From: Roseivirga sp. E12
GTDB lineage: Bacteria; Bacteroidota; Bacteroidia; Cytophagales; Cyclobacteriaceae
Length of the DNA stretch: 64,000 nucleotides
NCBI RefSeq assembly: GCF_017592825.1
Contig: NZ_JAGFMD010000003.1
Span: forward strand, 62,001-126,000
Direction of reading: 5' to 3'
Below are positions 56,179 through 64,000 of this stretch, piece after piece (the first letter of the stretch is position 1; each line of letters begins with the position of its first letter). The notes beneath the pieces were generated by a model, which did not search any database, was not told where the DNA came from, and worked only from the letters and a program-made list of their open reading frames with translations. Both the position numbers and the translations under genes were made by a program.

Positions 56179-57252
56179 ATGATTGAAAAACTTGTAGCCA
56201 TTAAGGACAGATTTGAAGAAGTAGGCCAACTGCTTGTACAGCCAGATGCCATGTCCGATATGAAAGCCTATTCTAAACTGAGCAAGGAGTACAAGGATTT
56301 AGAGAAAATCGTAAAGGTTTATGACGAGTATCAAAATGTCATTGACAACATTGCTTCTGCCAAAGAGGTGCTTCAAACTGAAAAGGATGAAGAGTTTCGA
56401 GAAATGGCTAAAATGGAACTCGATGAACTGGTACCAAGAGAAGAAACACTTGAGGCGGAAATCAAAGTATTACTGATTCCAAAAGATCCAGATGATCAGA
56501 AAGATGTGATTATGGAGATTCGTGCTGGTGCTGGCGGTGATGAAGCTGCAATTTTCGCTGGAGACCTCTATAGGATGTACGATCGGTTTATAGAAACTAA
56601 AGGTTGGAGCAAAGAATTAATCAGTTTGAGTGAGGCATCTTCTGGCGGCTTCAAAGAAATTGTCTTTGGGGTTTCAGGCGATGATGTCTATGGTTCCTTA
56701 AAGTTTGAGTCTGGTGTACACCGAGTTCAACGTGTACCAGTAACAGAGTCCCAAGGCAGAGTTCATACCTCTGCTGCATCTGTAGCGGTCCTTCCTGAAG
56801 TGGACGAGGTCGACTTCGAGCTCAATATGAAGGATGTTAAAAAAGACACCTATCGTAGCTCAGGAGCGGGTGGTCAGCACGTAAACAAGACTGAATCAGC
56901 AGTTCGGCTTACGCACTTGCCAACCAATACCGTGGTAGAGTGTCAGGATGGTCGTTCTCAGCACAAAAATTATGATAAGGCGCTGCAGGTACTTCGTTCT
57001 CGGCTTTATGAAAAGGAACTGAAGAAACAGCAAGATGAAATTGCAAGCGACCGAAAGTCATTGGTGGGCAGTGGTGATCGCTCGGACAAAATCAGGACCT
57101 ACAACTATCCACAAGGAAGAGTGACTGATCACCGTATAAGTTACTCAGTGCATAACCTTCCAACCGTTATGGATGGCCAACTTGCAGATTTTATTGAGAA
57201 TCTTCGTATAGCCGAAAACGCAGACAAGCTTCAAGACGGAAGCTTGGAATGA
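56179..57252 (+). CDS. prfA: Peptide chain release factor 1
   Basis: A 357-residue release factor that ends translation at UAA and UAG. The codon-recognition tripeptide region reads '[13 protein letters not shown]' (the PxT form of RF1 rather than SPF of RF2), and the catalytic GGQ is in '[14 protein letters not shown]' near residue 235. Full length. It overlaps the YjbQ gene by 4 bp. Confidence 0.97.
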   Translation: MIEKLVAIKDRFEEVGQLLVQPDAMSDMKAYSKLSKEYKDLEKIVKVYDEYQNVIDNIASAKEVLQTEKDEEFREMAKMELDELVPREETLEAEIKVLLIPKDPDDQKDVIMEIRAGAGGDEAAIFAGDLYRMYDRFIETKGWSKELISLSEASSGGFKEIVFGVSGDDVYGSLKFESGVHRVQRVPVTESQGRVHTSAASVAVLPEVDEVDFELNMKDVKKDTYRSSGAGGQHVNKTESAVRLTHLPTNTVVECQDGRSQHKNYDKALQVLRSRLYEKELKKQQDEIASDRKSLVGSGDRSDKIRTYNYPQGRVTDHRISYSVHNLPTVMDGQLADFIENLRIAENADKLQDGSLE

Positions 57253-57671
57253 AGTACTTTCAAAAAGAGCTTACACTGAGGCCTCACCCTAGGGGTTTTC
57301 ATTTGATTACCCGGGACATTGTATCCATTTTACCAGAGTTAGATCAGATCCACCAGGGGTTGCTACACGTCCATATTAAACATACTTCTGCGAGCCTGAC
57401 CATCAACGAAAATGCCGACCCTACGGTCAGAGAAGACTTCGAAACACACTTTAACCTTCTAGTTTCAGAAGAAGAAAATCATTACCAGCATACCTTTGAA
57501 GGACCCGATGATATGACTTCTCATATCAAAGCGTCCTTACTAGGTTCCTCTGTGACAATCCCTGTCACCAATGGTCGTTTAAATCTGGGTACTTGGCAAG
57601 GCGTATACTTATGCGAGCACCGAAACCAAGGTGGCAGTCGTCATTTGGTACTTACCTTACACGGGACCTAA
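57249..57671 (+). CDS. YjbQ / UPF0047 family protein (secondary thiamine-phosphate synthase type)
   Basis: A 140-residue protein of the YjbQ family with '[20 protein letters not shown]' (in parts), '[15 protein letters not shown]' and '[18 protein letters not shown]'. Some members show weak thiamine-phosphate synthase activity, but the main role is unsettled. Translationally coupled to prfA. Its stop interlocks with the convergent patatin gene. Confidence 0.9.
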   Translation: MKYFQKELTLRPHPRGFHLITRDIVSILPELDQIHQGLLHVHIKHTSASLTINENADPTVREDFETHFNLLVSEEENHYQHTFEGPDDMTSHIKASLLGSSVTIPVTNGRLNLGTWQGVYLCEHRNQGGSRHLVLTLHGT

Positions 57672-58696
57672 GAAAGTATTTGATCAACGATAGCATCAAG
57701 TTTATCCTGATTGGCAGCAACGTATTGCAGGCCAGCCTGATGCAATGCTTTTAGGTTCTGTTCCGAAACATCATCCATTTGAGAATTAGCTTCTCCAAGA
57801 CCGGGTTGAATCCTATGGTAATAATCCCCACTGTCAGTGGCATTGAAGATTTGCCCCAGTTGATAGTCCACGGTTTCTGAGTTACCAGACATCATAATAT
57901 CAATCACTGGTTTTATCCATCCGATTGCACCCCATTTCTTGGCCTTGTCGTAATGATAACTCTCCTTGACTGTACCTGTACCAATCGATAAGATCATCAT
58001 GTCTTTGGCCGAAGGGAAAGGAGTATCCGTTGGAGTGTCTAATTTGCTAAAGTCTAGGGTCCTAGCCTCCGAATAAGCGCAGAGTGCAGGATTGTTTGCA
58101 AAAACACCACCATCAACTAGTGTAGAAATAGTACCGTTTTCAGAGCTAATATGAGCTGGCTCGAAGTAGGTAGGAGCGGCCGAAGTTGCCCGTGTGATAT
58201 CTCTCACCTTGTAATTTCTGACAGGGTTGTCGACACCGTCAAGCTTGTTGAAAAAAACCGTTTTGCGGTTGGTAATGTCGTATGAGGTTATGATACAGGG
58301 CCTTCTCAAATCTGCGATCCAGTGGTCGCCAAAGTATTGATCAAGTTCTTTTTCGATGGTATCGGCAGAATATTTTGCTCCTGCGATACCGTCAAGCGTT
58401 TTAACCTTTTGCCAAAAGCTTCTGCTAAAAATGTCAGGCCCAGTTTTCAGGTAGATATTCAACGCGAATTCAGTGGAGTATTTAGACTTACCACTCTCAT
58501 CTGGTACCAAGTAGGTACAGGTAAGAATGCCACCTGTACTTGTACCCGCTATGAGGTCAAAGTGATCAGCGAGTTGAGAGTTTTCCTGTCCTGGGCGTTT
58601 TTGGATTTCGGTTTCGATGTAGTGGAGAATGGTTCCTGGAATGATTCCGCGAATTCCACCACCATCAATTGATAAAATCTTGATCTTTTTGTCCAT
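57668..58696 (-). CDS. Patatin-like phospholipase
   Basis: A 342-residue soluble lipid acyl hydrolase. It has the oxyanion loop GGGIRG (12-17), the nucleophile S53 in GTSTGG and the catalytic Asp in 'LVDGGVFANNP'; helices between fit patatin. ATG at 58696 gives the standard 'KILSIDGGG' start; the frame extends back to 58735. A small HTH gene lies 74 bp upstream on the same strand and may control it. Length is like CapV-type effectors, but no cyclase gene is nearby. Confidence 0.9.
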   Translation of the reverse strand: MDKKIKILSIDGGGIRGIIPGTILHYIETEIQKRPGQENSQLADHFDLIAGTSTGGILTCTYLVPDESGKSKYSTEFALNIYLKTGPDIFSRSFWQKVKTLDGIAGAKYSADTIEKELDQYFGDHWIADLRRPCIITSYDITNRKTVFFNKLDGVDNPVRNYKVRDITRATSAAPTYFEPAHISSENGTISTLVDGGVFANNPALCAYSEARTLDFSKLDTPTDTPFPSAKDMMILSIGTGTVKESYHYDKAKKWGAIGWIKPVIDIMMSGNSETVDYQLGQIFNATDSGDYYHRIQPGLGEANSQMDDVSEQNLKALHQAGLQYVAANQDKLDAIVDQILS

Positions 58697-58770
58697 AGTT
58701 TTCTGTATGTGTTTGAATGCCAATAAGGTTGACATATTAAATTACAGAAAATACGGTAAATGGAAAGCTC

Positions 58771-58980
58771 TTAAGGTTGGTAATCTGATGCTTCCAATTC
58801 AAAGAGCTTATTGACGGAGGTGTTAAAGATTTCTGAAATCTTGAGCGATAACACGGTTGATGGAGTGTATTTCCCTCTTTCTATGGCATTGATGCTCTGT
58901 CTAGAAACTCCAACCATTTGTGCCAGCTGCTCTTGAGTAATCTTTCTTCTCTTACGTTCTTCCTTTAAAATACTCTTCAT
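58771..58980 (-). CDS. Small XRE-family HTH regulator upstream of the patatin
   Basis: A 69-residue Cro/C1-type protein, almost entirely helix-turn-helix ('ITQEQLAQMVGVSRQSINAIE', split over residues 13-33). ATG at 58980 is chosen over GTG at 59001 because a near -7 box (TATTTTCG on the - strand, 59010-59003) would place transcription start between them. It is cotranscribed with the patatin. Confidence 0.85.
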   Translation of the reverse strand: MKSILKEERKRRKITQEQLAQMVGVSRQSINAIERGKYTPSTVLSLKISEIFNTSVNKLFELEASDYQP

Positions 58981-59139
58981 CCTTATGGAACTTTTGGACA
59001 CACGAAAATAGAGCTAAATGCGATGCTTCTTTGGGTATGTGGGGTTAACTTTTTATTACATTTTATACCCTAATTATACTTTATTGTTACAGTGCTGTTA
59101 AAAAACTGTGAAGCACTACTCAACATTTGAGATTTGCTC

Positions 59140-59147
59140 TATCTTTG
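59140..59147 (+). promoter_or_regulatory. Bacteroidota -7 box for the 44-residue membrane protein
   Basis: TATCTTTG matches TAnnTTTG exactly, 21 bp before the ATG at 59168. The sequence downstream (TGGCC) is typical of such promoters. Confidence 0.6.
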
Positions 59148-59167
59148 TGGCCTAAATAGTAAGAACT

Positions 59168-59302
59168 ATGTTGTTTGATCCACCAATTGCTTCTGGCGCA
59201 AATACGTTTCTTTGGATTGTTGTAATCCTAATAGGTTTTGTAGGTGCACTAAGCCAGCACGATGCCATTTTCAAGGGCAAAAAGAAGAAGGAAGAGCATT
59301 AA
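59168..59302 (+). CDS. 44-residue single-pass membrane miniprotein
   Basis: ATG to TAA gives 44 codons: 'MLFDPPIASGANTFLWIVVI', continuing 'LIGFVGALSQHD', then a lysine-rich 'KGKKKKEEH' tail. One TM helix (about residues 13-29) with a positive C-terminus suggests an inner-membrane protein with its tail in the cytoplasm. A clear promoter box precedes it. Its stop is directly followed by the stop of the convergent gene at 59303. Function unknown. Confidence 0.65.
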   Translation: MLFDPPIASGANTFLWIVVILIGFVGALSQHDAIFKGKKKKEEH

Positions 59303-59848
59303 TCAAATGCGTTTGACTAGCCTGTAATAGTCAAACATTGTTATCCTGAAAGCTTCTCTCGACTTGTCTGAGTCAAGGAAAGGAATCCAAGTATCGTTTA
59401 TCTGAATCTTAAAGCTGCAGCCCAGCTGTAATCGATGGTATACTTTGTCTGCGAAGGCAACTTGAGCTGCTTTGTTTCCAGGTCTAAAAACGATTTTACC
59501 TCTCTCCGCTCCCAATTCCCACTGAACGGCTAGTTCACCCTGAGTACCAATTAATTCGTTTGGCTCTAATAGCAAGTATGCTTCATCATATCTCCAGTTG
59601 TCAACTATAGCCAGATTGATTACTGGAACGTCCGTTGAAAGTTCTCTTTGCTTATGGCGATAGACATCGAGCTTTGCAGCCTCCATCACCTCAAGCTCAT
59701 AATAAATCTTCCTCACATTTTTGAAGAACAGTCTGGACGCATCATCCGTGGCAAAGACAATTTTGTCTTGATCGACCTTAGTCTGCTTATCAGGGTTGCA
59801 GCCTGTGGTGAGTAATATTGCGACACATAAAGCAAAGCCTCTGCTCAT
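59303..59848 (-). CDS. Lipoprotein of unknown function downstream of the decarboxylase
   Basis: A 181-residue lipoprotein (lipobox 'LLTTGCNPD', Cys 17). The mature part is mixed alpha/beta with no domain I recognise ('FKNVRKIYYELEVMEAAKLDVYRH', in parts; 'RLQLGCSFKIQINDTWIPFL'). It follows the decarboxylase by 17 bp and is likely in the same operon. Confidence 0.7.
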   Translation of the reverse strand: MSRGFALCVAILLTTGCNPDKQTKVDQDKIVFATDDASRLFFKNVRKIYYELEVMEAAKLDVYRHKQRELSTDVPVINLAIVDNWRYDEAYLLLEPNELIGTQGELAVQWELGAERGKIVFRPGNKAAQVAFADKVYHRLQLGCSFKIQINDTWIPFLDSDKSREAFRITMFDYYRLVKRI

Positions 59849-59865
59849 AATGTACTAACCCAATG

Positions 59866-61287
59866 TCATTGAGGTTGTTTGAGTTTGGAGGCTGTCTCTC
59901 GGATCAGTTGCCAGGCATTTTCCACATGGTAGGCTTCTAGGTTAGTATTACCAAATGAAAGCCTCAAAGTGAACTGATCATAAAGCTTGGTCTGGGTAAA
60001 AAAGAGCTTACCTGATTTGTTGATACTTGTCATAATCTGCTCGTTAATTTGATCAAGCTGGTCTTCTGGGCCGGAAGTAAACCTAAAACAGACAGTGTTT
60101 AACGGTACAGGAGCCATTAGTTCGAAATCAGGATGTGCTATGATCTCATTAGCCAACCATTTTCCGAGGGTAATATGTTTTCTAATGGTTGATTGAATCC
60201 CTTCTACACCCATTTCTCGGATAACAAACCACAGTTTTAAGGCCCGGAACCTTCGGCCTAAGGGAATTCCCCAATCCCGATAGTTTTTGACTTCGCCATC
60301 GACAGAGGTTTTCAAATAGTCAGGGGTGATCGTAAAAGTATTGACCAGTGCAACGGGATCTTTCACATAATAAGCCGTACAATCGAAATTTGTGAACATC
60401 CATTTGTGTGGGTTAAAAACGAATGAGTCAGCTTCTTCAACACCCTCTGACATCCATCGCATTTCTGGAAGTACCAATGCCGTGCCGGCATAAGCGGCAT
60501 CTACATGATGCCAAACCTTATGTGTCTGGCAAATCTTGCTGATTGCGGCAATGGGGTCAATCGCAGTAGTACTTGTGGTGCCGATTGCTGAAACCACACA
60601 TATAGGAGTAAATCCTTTCGCAATGTCTTCTTCAATGGTGTTGGATAATACTTCTGCCCTCATGGCAAAATTCTCATCAACTGCTATCGGTCTGAATTGG
60701 GCAGCTCCAATACCCGCGATTTTCACTGCCTTTTCAATGGAAGAGTGGATCTCTGATGAGGCATAGACGGTGAATTTCTGTTCTTGGAAACCCTTTTCGT
60801 TCACCGCATATCCTGTAGCTCGTTCCCTTGCAGTAAGTATGGCACAAAGTGTTGCCGTGGAGGCCGTATCTTGAATTACACCGGTGAATGACTTGGATAA
60901 ACCGAGCATATCACGTACCCAATTCATCACACTTTCTTCTAGTTCAGCTGCAGCTGGAGAGGTTAGCCAAATCATGCATTGCGAACCCAAAGTGCTCATG
61001 AGCATTTCGGCCAGAACAGAGGCTTTGCTCTTATTGGCTGGAAAGTAGGCCATAAAGTTCGGACTTTCCCAATGGGTAATTCCGGGCATAATGACATCCT
61101 TGAAGTCTTTAAAGATGGCCTCAAAAGACTCTGGTGTCTTTGGAGCTTCTGTGGGGATTTGCTTAAAAATGTCGCCCGGTTGGATGTCAGGCAAGACAGG
61201 GTAGTCTTCTACATTCTCGAAATAGTCAGCCATCCAGTCGACTAATTCATGGGCATGCTTTCGGAAGTCTTTGGTGTTCATGGGCAT
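59866..61287 (-). CDS. Group II pyridoxal-phosphate amino-acid decarboxylase (aromatic-type)
   Basis: A 473-residue PLP enzyme like aromatic-L-amino-acid/tyrosine decarboxylases. The N-terminus ('FRKHAHELVDWMADYFE') and 'PNFMAYFPANKSKASVLAEML' region are typical; the PLP lysine is in 'NPHKWMFTNFD' and the His/Asp pair in 'HHVDAAYAG'. The product would be an amine plus CO2; which amino acid is used is not readable. ATGs at 61287 and 61281 are both possible. A LytS/LytTR pair ends 25 bp upstream and may control it. Confidence 0.9.
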   Translation of the reverse strand: MPMNTKDFRKHAHELVDWMADYFENVEDYPVLPDIQPGDIFKQIPTEAPKTPESFEAIFKDFKDVIMPGITHWESPNFMAYFPANKSKASVLAEMLMSTLGSQCMIWLTSPAAAELEESVMNWVRDMLGLSKSFTGVIQDTASTATLCAILTARERATGYAVNEKGFQEQKFTVYASSEIHSSIEKAVKIAGIGAAQFRPIAVDENFAMRAEVLSNTIEEDIAKGFTPICVVSAIGTTSTTAIDPIAAISKICQTHKVWHHVDAAYAGTALVLPEMRWMSEGVEEADSFVFNPHKWMFTNFDCTAYYVKDPVALVNTFTITPDYLKTSVDGEVKNYRDWGIPLGRRFRALKLWFVIREMGVEGIQSTIRKHITLGKWLANEIIAHPDFELMAPVPLNTVCFRFTSGPEDQLDQINEQIMTSINKSGKLFFTQTKLYDQFTLRLSFGNTNLEAYHVENAWQLIRETASKLKQPQ

Positions 61288-61312
61288 TTTTTAGAAAGCC
61301 CAATTTAAGAAA

Positions 61313-61978
61313 CTAAAGCTGAGATATCAGTCTCTCATAATAGGTTTGGCTGATAGGAATGATTTCATCTTTTAAATGAACTTGATGCTTTTCCACCTTT
61401 GTGATTTCAGTCCTGTTTACAACGTATGAGCGATGTACTTTGAGGAAAGTATCGTTAGGCAGCAACTCTTCTGCCTCAGACATTTTCATGCGGCAAAGAA
61501 TCTTTTGGTCCACTGTATAGAACCCAACATAGTTTCCATCACCTTTGATGTACCTTAGACGAGCTTTGTCAATTCGAATGTGTTCATAGCCACTTTTGAG
61601 AAATAGATGGTCTTTACTCTCTTCCGAAGTCAAGTCAGCCACCTTGTTTACTGCCTTTAAAAATCGCCCGAAGTCAAAAGGCTTTAGTAGATAATCAGCC
61701 GCCTCTAGTTCATAACTCTCAACGGCATATTCAGAATAGGCTGTAGTAAAAATTACATTAGGCTTCGTGGTGAGGCTTTTTAAAAACTCTAAGCCCGAGA
61801 TGTCTGGCATGTTGATGTCTAAAAAAACCAAATCAACCTTGTTTGCATTGAGATGGCTAAGTGCATCGAAGGCATTGGTAAAAGAAGCTTGCAAGCTTAG
61901 GTACGGAATTCGTGCTGCGTGATTCTCAATAACCTTGAGCGCTACAGGCTCATCATCTATGGCAATGGCTTTGATCAT
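61313..61978 (-). CDS. LytTR-family response regulator
   Basis: A 221-residue regulator with receiver phosphoacceptor D54 in 'VFLDINMPD' and 'YLLKPFDF', and a LytTR domain ('YIKGDGNYVGFYT', 'FLKVHRSYVVNRTEI'). It overlaps the kinase gene by 4 bp and precedes the decarboxylase by 25 bp on the same strand. Confidence 0.93.
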   Translation of the reverse strand: MIKAIAIDDEPVALKVIENHAARIPYLSLQASFTNAFDALSHLNANKVDLVFLDINMPDISGLEFLKSLTTKPNVIFTTAYSEYAVESYELEAADYLLKPFDFGRFLKAVNKVADLTSEESKDHLFLKSGYEHIRIDKARLRYIKGDGNYVGFYTVDQKILCRMKMSEAEELLPNDTFLKVHRSYVVNRTEITKVEKHQVHLKDEIIPISQTYYERLISQL

Positions 61979-63504
61979 GACAATGTTATTTTGATGATGG
62001 CTTCAAACTGCTCTTCGCTTTCTATTAGAAGGAAAAGGTGTTTGTTAGGATAAAGAATTTTCAGACGCTGCCTAACATTCTCTAGCCCAATACCGCTTTC
62101 TTCAGAGTTGCCTCCAATTTTTTGATGCATACTGTTTTTAATGTTAAGGTGTACTTCATCGTTTTGACATTTCAATGCTAAGTTAATCCAAGAGTATTTT
62201 TCTAAACTTATGCCATGTTTAAACGCATTTTCAATCATTGGAATTAAAAGCATGGGAGCAATCTCACCCTTGCAACGATCACTAATATTAATCTCTAATT
62301 GAATATTTTCCCTATCTGCTATTCGTAGCGTTTGAAAATCTATGTAGTCATTGATGTATTTGATTTCTCGCTCTAAAGGAATGTGTTCAACTGTATTTTC
62401 TTGCAACATAAAGCGCATCATATCACTCAGCTTCTGAATGCCTTCTGCCGCTTTTGGGCTTTGCTCTTCTAGCGCCAAACCATATACGGTATTGAGAGAA
62501 TTGAATAGAAAGTGTGGGTTGATTTGAGATTTGAGTAAAGAGAGTTCCGTTTTCTTTACTTCTAGGCCTTTTCGCAGACCTTGATCAGACTTCACGTTTG
62601 ATAGGTTGAATCGAAAGGCTAAAAAGCTTACGAATGCTGGAATAGGGGATAGAAATAGAAATGAATTAATTGCTATTCTCCAGCCGGATAAAAGCCATAG
62701 ATCTCCAAAACCTATGCTATGACTATATTTGAACACAACAATTCCAACCAAACCAATAGATGGCAATAGGAAATGTGTGGCCTTGGCTCCAAGACTTCTT
62801 AGGTGCACCTTTGACTCGATGAGGAATGTGGAGGTGAAAACGTAAGATGAAAATGTCATTAATACGGCTATTAATGCTGCTGTTGGTGTAAAAGTTAGCA
62901 GCAGACCTGATAGACCCCCAAACGCCCGTGTTGCCAAAACAAGGGAAAGGACGAAATAGATAAGTCCTAAACTGAGCCAAAATGACCAGTTTATCCGTGT
63001 GGTTTGATTTTTCTGTTGTCGAATGAAGTCTTCTACGCTCAGCAGAACCGTTGCAATACCAAAAGCATGCATTGTCCCGAGGACATTGCTTATAATCAAG
63101 TGTTCAAACATTGATATTGAGGAAGCGGCAACTTTTCCACTAAAAGGGGATAGAAAGAGTGCTGGATTAATGGCTCTGCCTATATAGGCCATGATCACTC
63201 CAATAATAATAGAGATGACCATTGTTGTTGGAAAAGCTAATGACCATTTTTTCTGAATAGTGAGTTGAGGGAATAGGGACTTATAGGCATAGATTATGAC
63301 CCCAATGTAAACTAAGTAGTTAACTATTTTTTGAATCAAAAAGTTGGTATGATGGTCTACGGCTAGTGCCTTATCTCCAAAAGCATTTAATGAGTTTAAT
63401 ATTACTTGTTGGCCGACAGAACCTGCGAAAAAATAGAGTTTCTGACCAAGGAATATCAGTATTATGAATAGATATGTAAATCGAATCAGTTTAATGTGTT
63501 TCAT
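61975..63504 (-). CDS. LytS-type sensor histidine kinase with multiple membrane segments
   Basis: A 509-residue kinase with about seven to eight TM helices in the first 300 residues, like a 7TM sensor, then a His_kinase domain with 'SQINPHFLFNSLNTVYGL' (near 328) and a GHKL ATPase ('MLLIPMIENAFKHG', 'GIGLENVRQRLKILYP'). No extracellular domain is evident; the sensed signal probably binds in the membrane. First gene of the kinase-regulator-decarboxylase-lipoprotein order. Confidence 0.92.
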   Translation of the reverse strand: MKHIKLIRFTYLFIILIFLGQKLYFFAGSVGQQVILNSLNAFGDKALAVDHHTNFLIQKIVNYLVYIGVIIYAYKSLFPQLTIQKKWSLAFPTTMVISIIIGVIMAYIGRAINPALFLSPFSGKVAASSISMFEHLIISNVLGTMHAFGIATVLLSVEDFIRQQKNQTTRINWSFWLSLGLIYFVLSLVLATRAFGGLSGLLLTFTPTAALIAVLMTFSSYVFTSTFLIESKVHLRSLGAKATHFLLPSIGLVGIVVFKYSHSIGFGDLWLLSGWRIAINSFLFLSPIPAFVSFLAFRFNLSNVKSDQGLRKGLEVKKTELSLLKSQINPHFLFNSLNTVYGLALEEQSPKAAEGIQKLSDMMRFMLQENTVEHIPLEREIKYINDYIDFQTLRIADRENIQLEINISDRCKGEIAPMLLIPMIENAFKHGISLEKYSWINLALKCQNDEVHLNIKNSMHQKIGGNSEESGIGLENVRQRLKILYPNKHLFLLIESEEQFEAIIKITLS

Positions 63505-63634
63505 GCTCCAATCATAACACTCGGTTCACCAGTCAACAATTAAATGTGACCAAGTACCACAAGAATGTGATGGAATATAAAAATCGGTTGCACCCGAAAC
63601 TAGAAATGATCAATTTGTCTTAAAATTAAAGACA

Positions 63635-64000
63635 ATGACTTCTCCTTTTCATTTAGCATTTCCTATTAAGGATATCGAATCAACGCGAGAGTTCTACGGG
63701 GGACTTTTAGGTTGCGAAATTGGCCGCTCTACGGACAAGTGGATCGACTTTAACTTCTTTGGCAACCAACTCAGTGCACATGTAAAACCAGAGGAGCTTG
63801 TCGCTGCACACACAAATGCTGTGGATGGAAAGAATGTACCGGTTAGGCACTTTGGGGCTGTTTTGGAATGGGACCAATGGCATGGATTGGCAGATAAACT
63901 CAAAGAAGTAAGTACGGACTTTATTATCGAGCCTTATATTCGGTTCGAAGGGGAAGTGGGCGAACAGGCAACTATGTTTTTTCTAGACCCTAGCGGAAAT
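63635..64000 (+). CDS. VOC-family (glyoxalase-like) protein, truncated by window edge
   Basis: 122 codons are present and the gene continues past the right edge. It begins '[20 protein letters not shown]' and then '[11 protein letters not shown]', the usual first beta-alpha-beta module of VOC metalloenzymes, and reaches 'FFLDPSGN' where a metal-binding residue is expected soon after. Such proteins include dioxygenases and resistance enzymes; the substrate is not predictable. Confidence 0.85.
   Translation, partial: MTSPFHLAFPIKDIESTREFYGGLLGCEIGRSTDKWIDFNFFGNQLSAHVKPEELVAAHTNAVDGKNVPVRHFGAVLEWDQWHGLADKLKEVSTDFIIEPYIRFEGEVGEQATMFFLDPSGN

Noticed and set aside
57668-58980. CBASS-type defence system
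   Set aside because: The patatin lacks a neighbouring cGAS/DncV-like nucleotidyltransferase.

Overview
The window looks like a stretch of a Bacteroidota chromosome, most likely a marine Cytophagales-type bacterium (relatives of Roseivirga, Fulvivirga or Reichenbachiella). The evidence is a TonB-dependent receptor with an N-terminal carboxypeptidase-like domain, a GldJ/GldK-type lipoprotein, an SLBB export protein, a DUF4175 protein, several LytS/LytTR two-component pairs, MacB/FtsX-type permeases, and promoter -7 boxes of the Bacteroidota form TAnnTTTG. No tRNA, rRNA, CRISPR array, transposase or integrase gene was found.

Layout. 1-10.3 kb: envelope and nutrient genes: a receptor fragment, a Rieske protein, a DUF418 membrane protein, a divergent pair of glycan-degrading exported enzymes (glycosylasparaginase and GH20 hexosaminidase), a PDZ aspartyl protease, an FtsX-type permease and a YccF protein. 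10.3-14.1 kb: a restriction-modification island read leftward: small HTH, two adjacent BglII/BstYI-like endonucleases, a C-protein-like HTH and a cytosine-C5 methyltransferase, with repeat operators in front of both HTH genes. 14.1-14.9 kb: a non-coding repeat patch. 14.9-21.6 kb: a fadN-fadA-fadE type fatty-acid beta-oxidation operon headed by a MarR regulator and interrupted by two four-helix-bundle genes. 21.7-26.6 kb: SLBB protein, a 66-residue protein and a TPR protein.

26.6-31.4 kb: a 361-bp AT-rich spacer holds one perfect and several near DnaA boxes. The sign of G-C skew on the + strand changes there (C-rich to the left, G-rich to the right, although both sides are coded on the - strand). 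Two parS-like 16-mers lie 4.6 kb away, just upstream of mnmG. Together these suggest the chromosomal replication origin. 26.9-37.2 kb: mostly housekeeping genes on the - strand (mnmG, ybeY, an anti-sigma-like ATPase, DUF4175, xth, an AhpD-like protein).

37.2-64 kb: a ComF-type protein, a Gld-type lipoprotein, three LytS/LytTR pairs, an OmpR-type pair, mfd, an orphan oxidase subunit III, two repeat-built paralogous exported proteins flanking one of the LytTR systems, an amidohydrolase, an SDR, tag, prfA, YjbQ, a patatin with its own HTH regulator, a group II amino-acid decarboxylase behind a LytTR pair, and the start of a VOC protein. The most unusual parts are the two-endonuclease restriction system with its operators, the oriC/parS region, the four-helix-bundle cassettes inside the fad operon, and the paralogue-flanked LytTR locus. 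All functions are read from sequence motifs; no searches were run.
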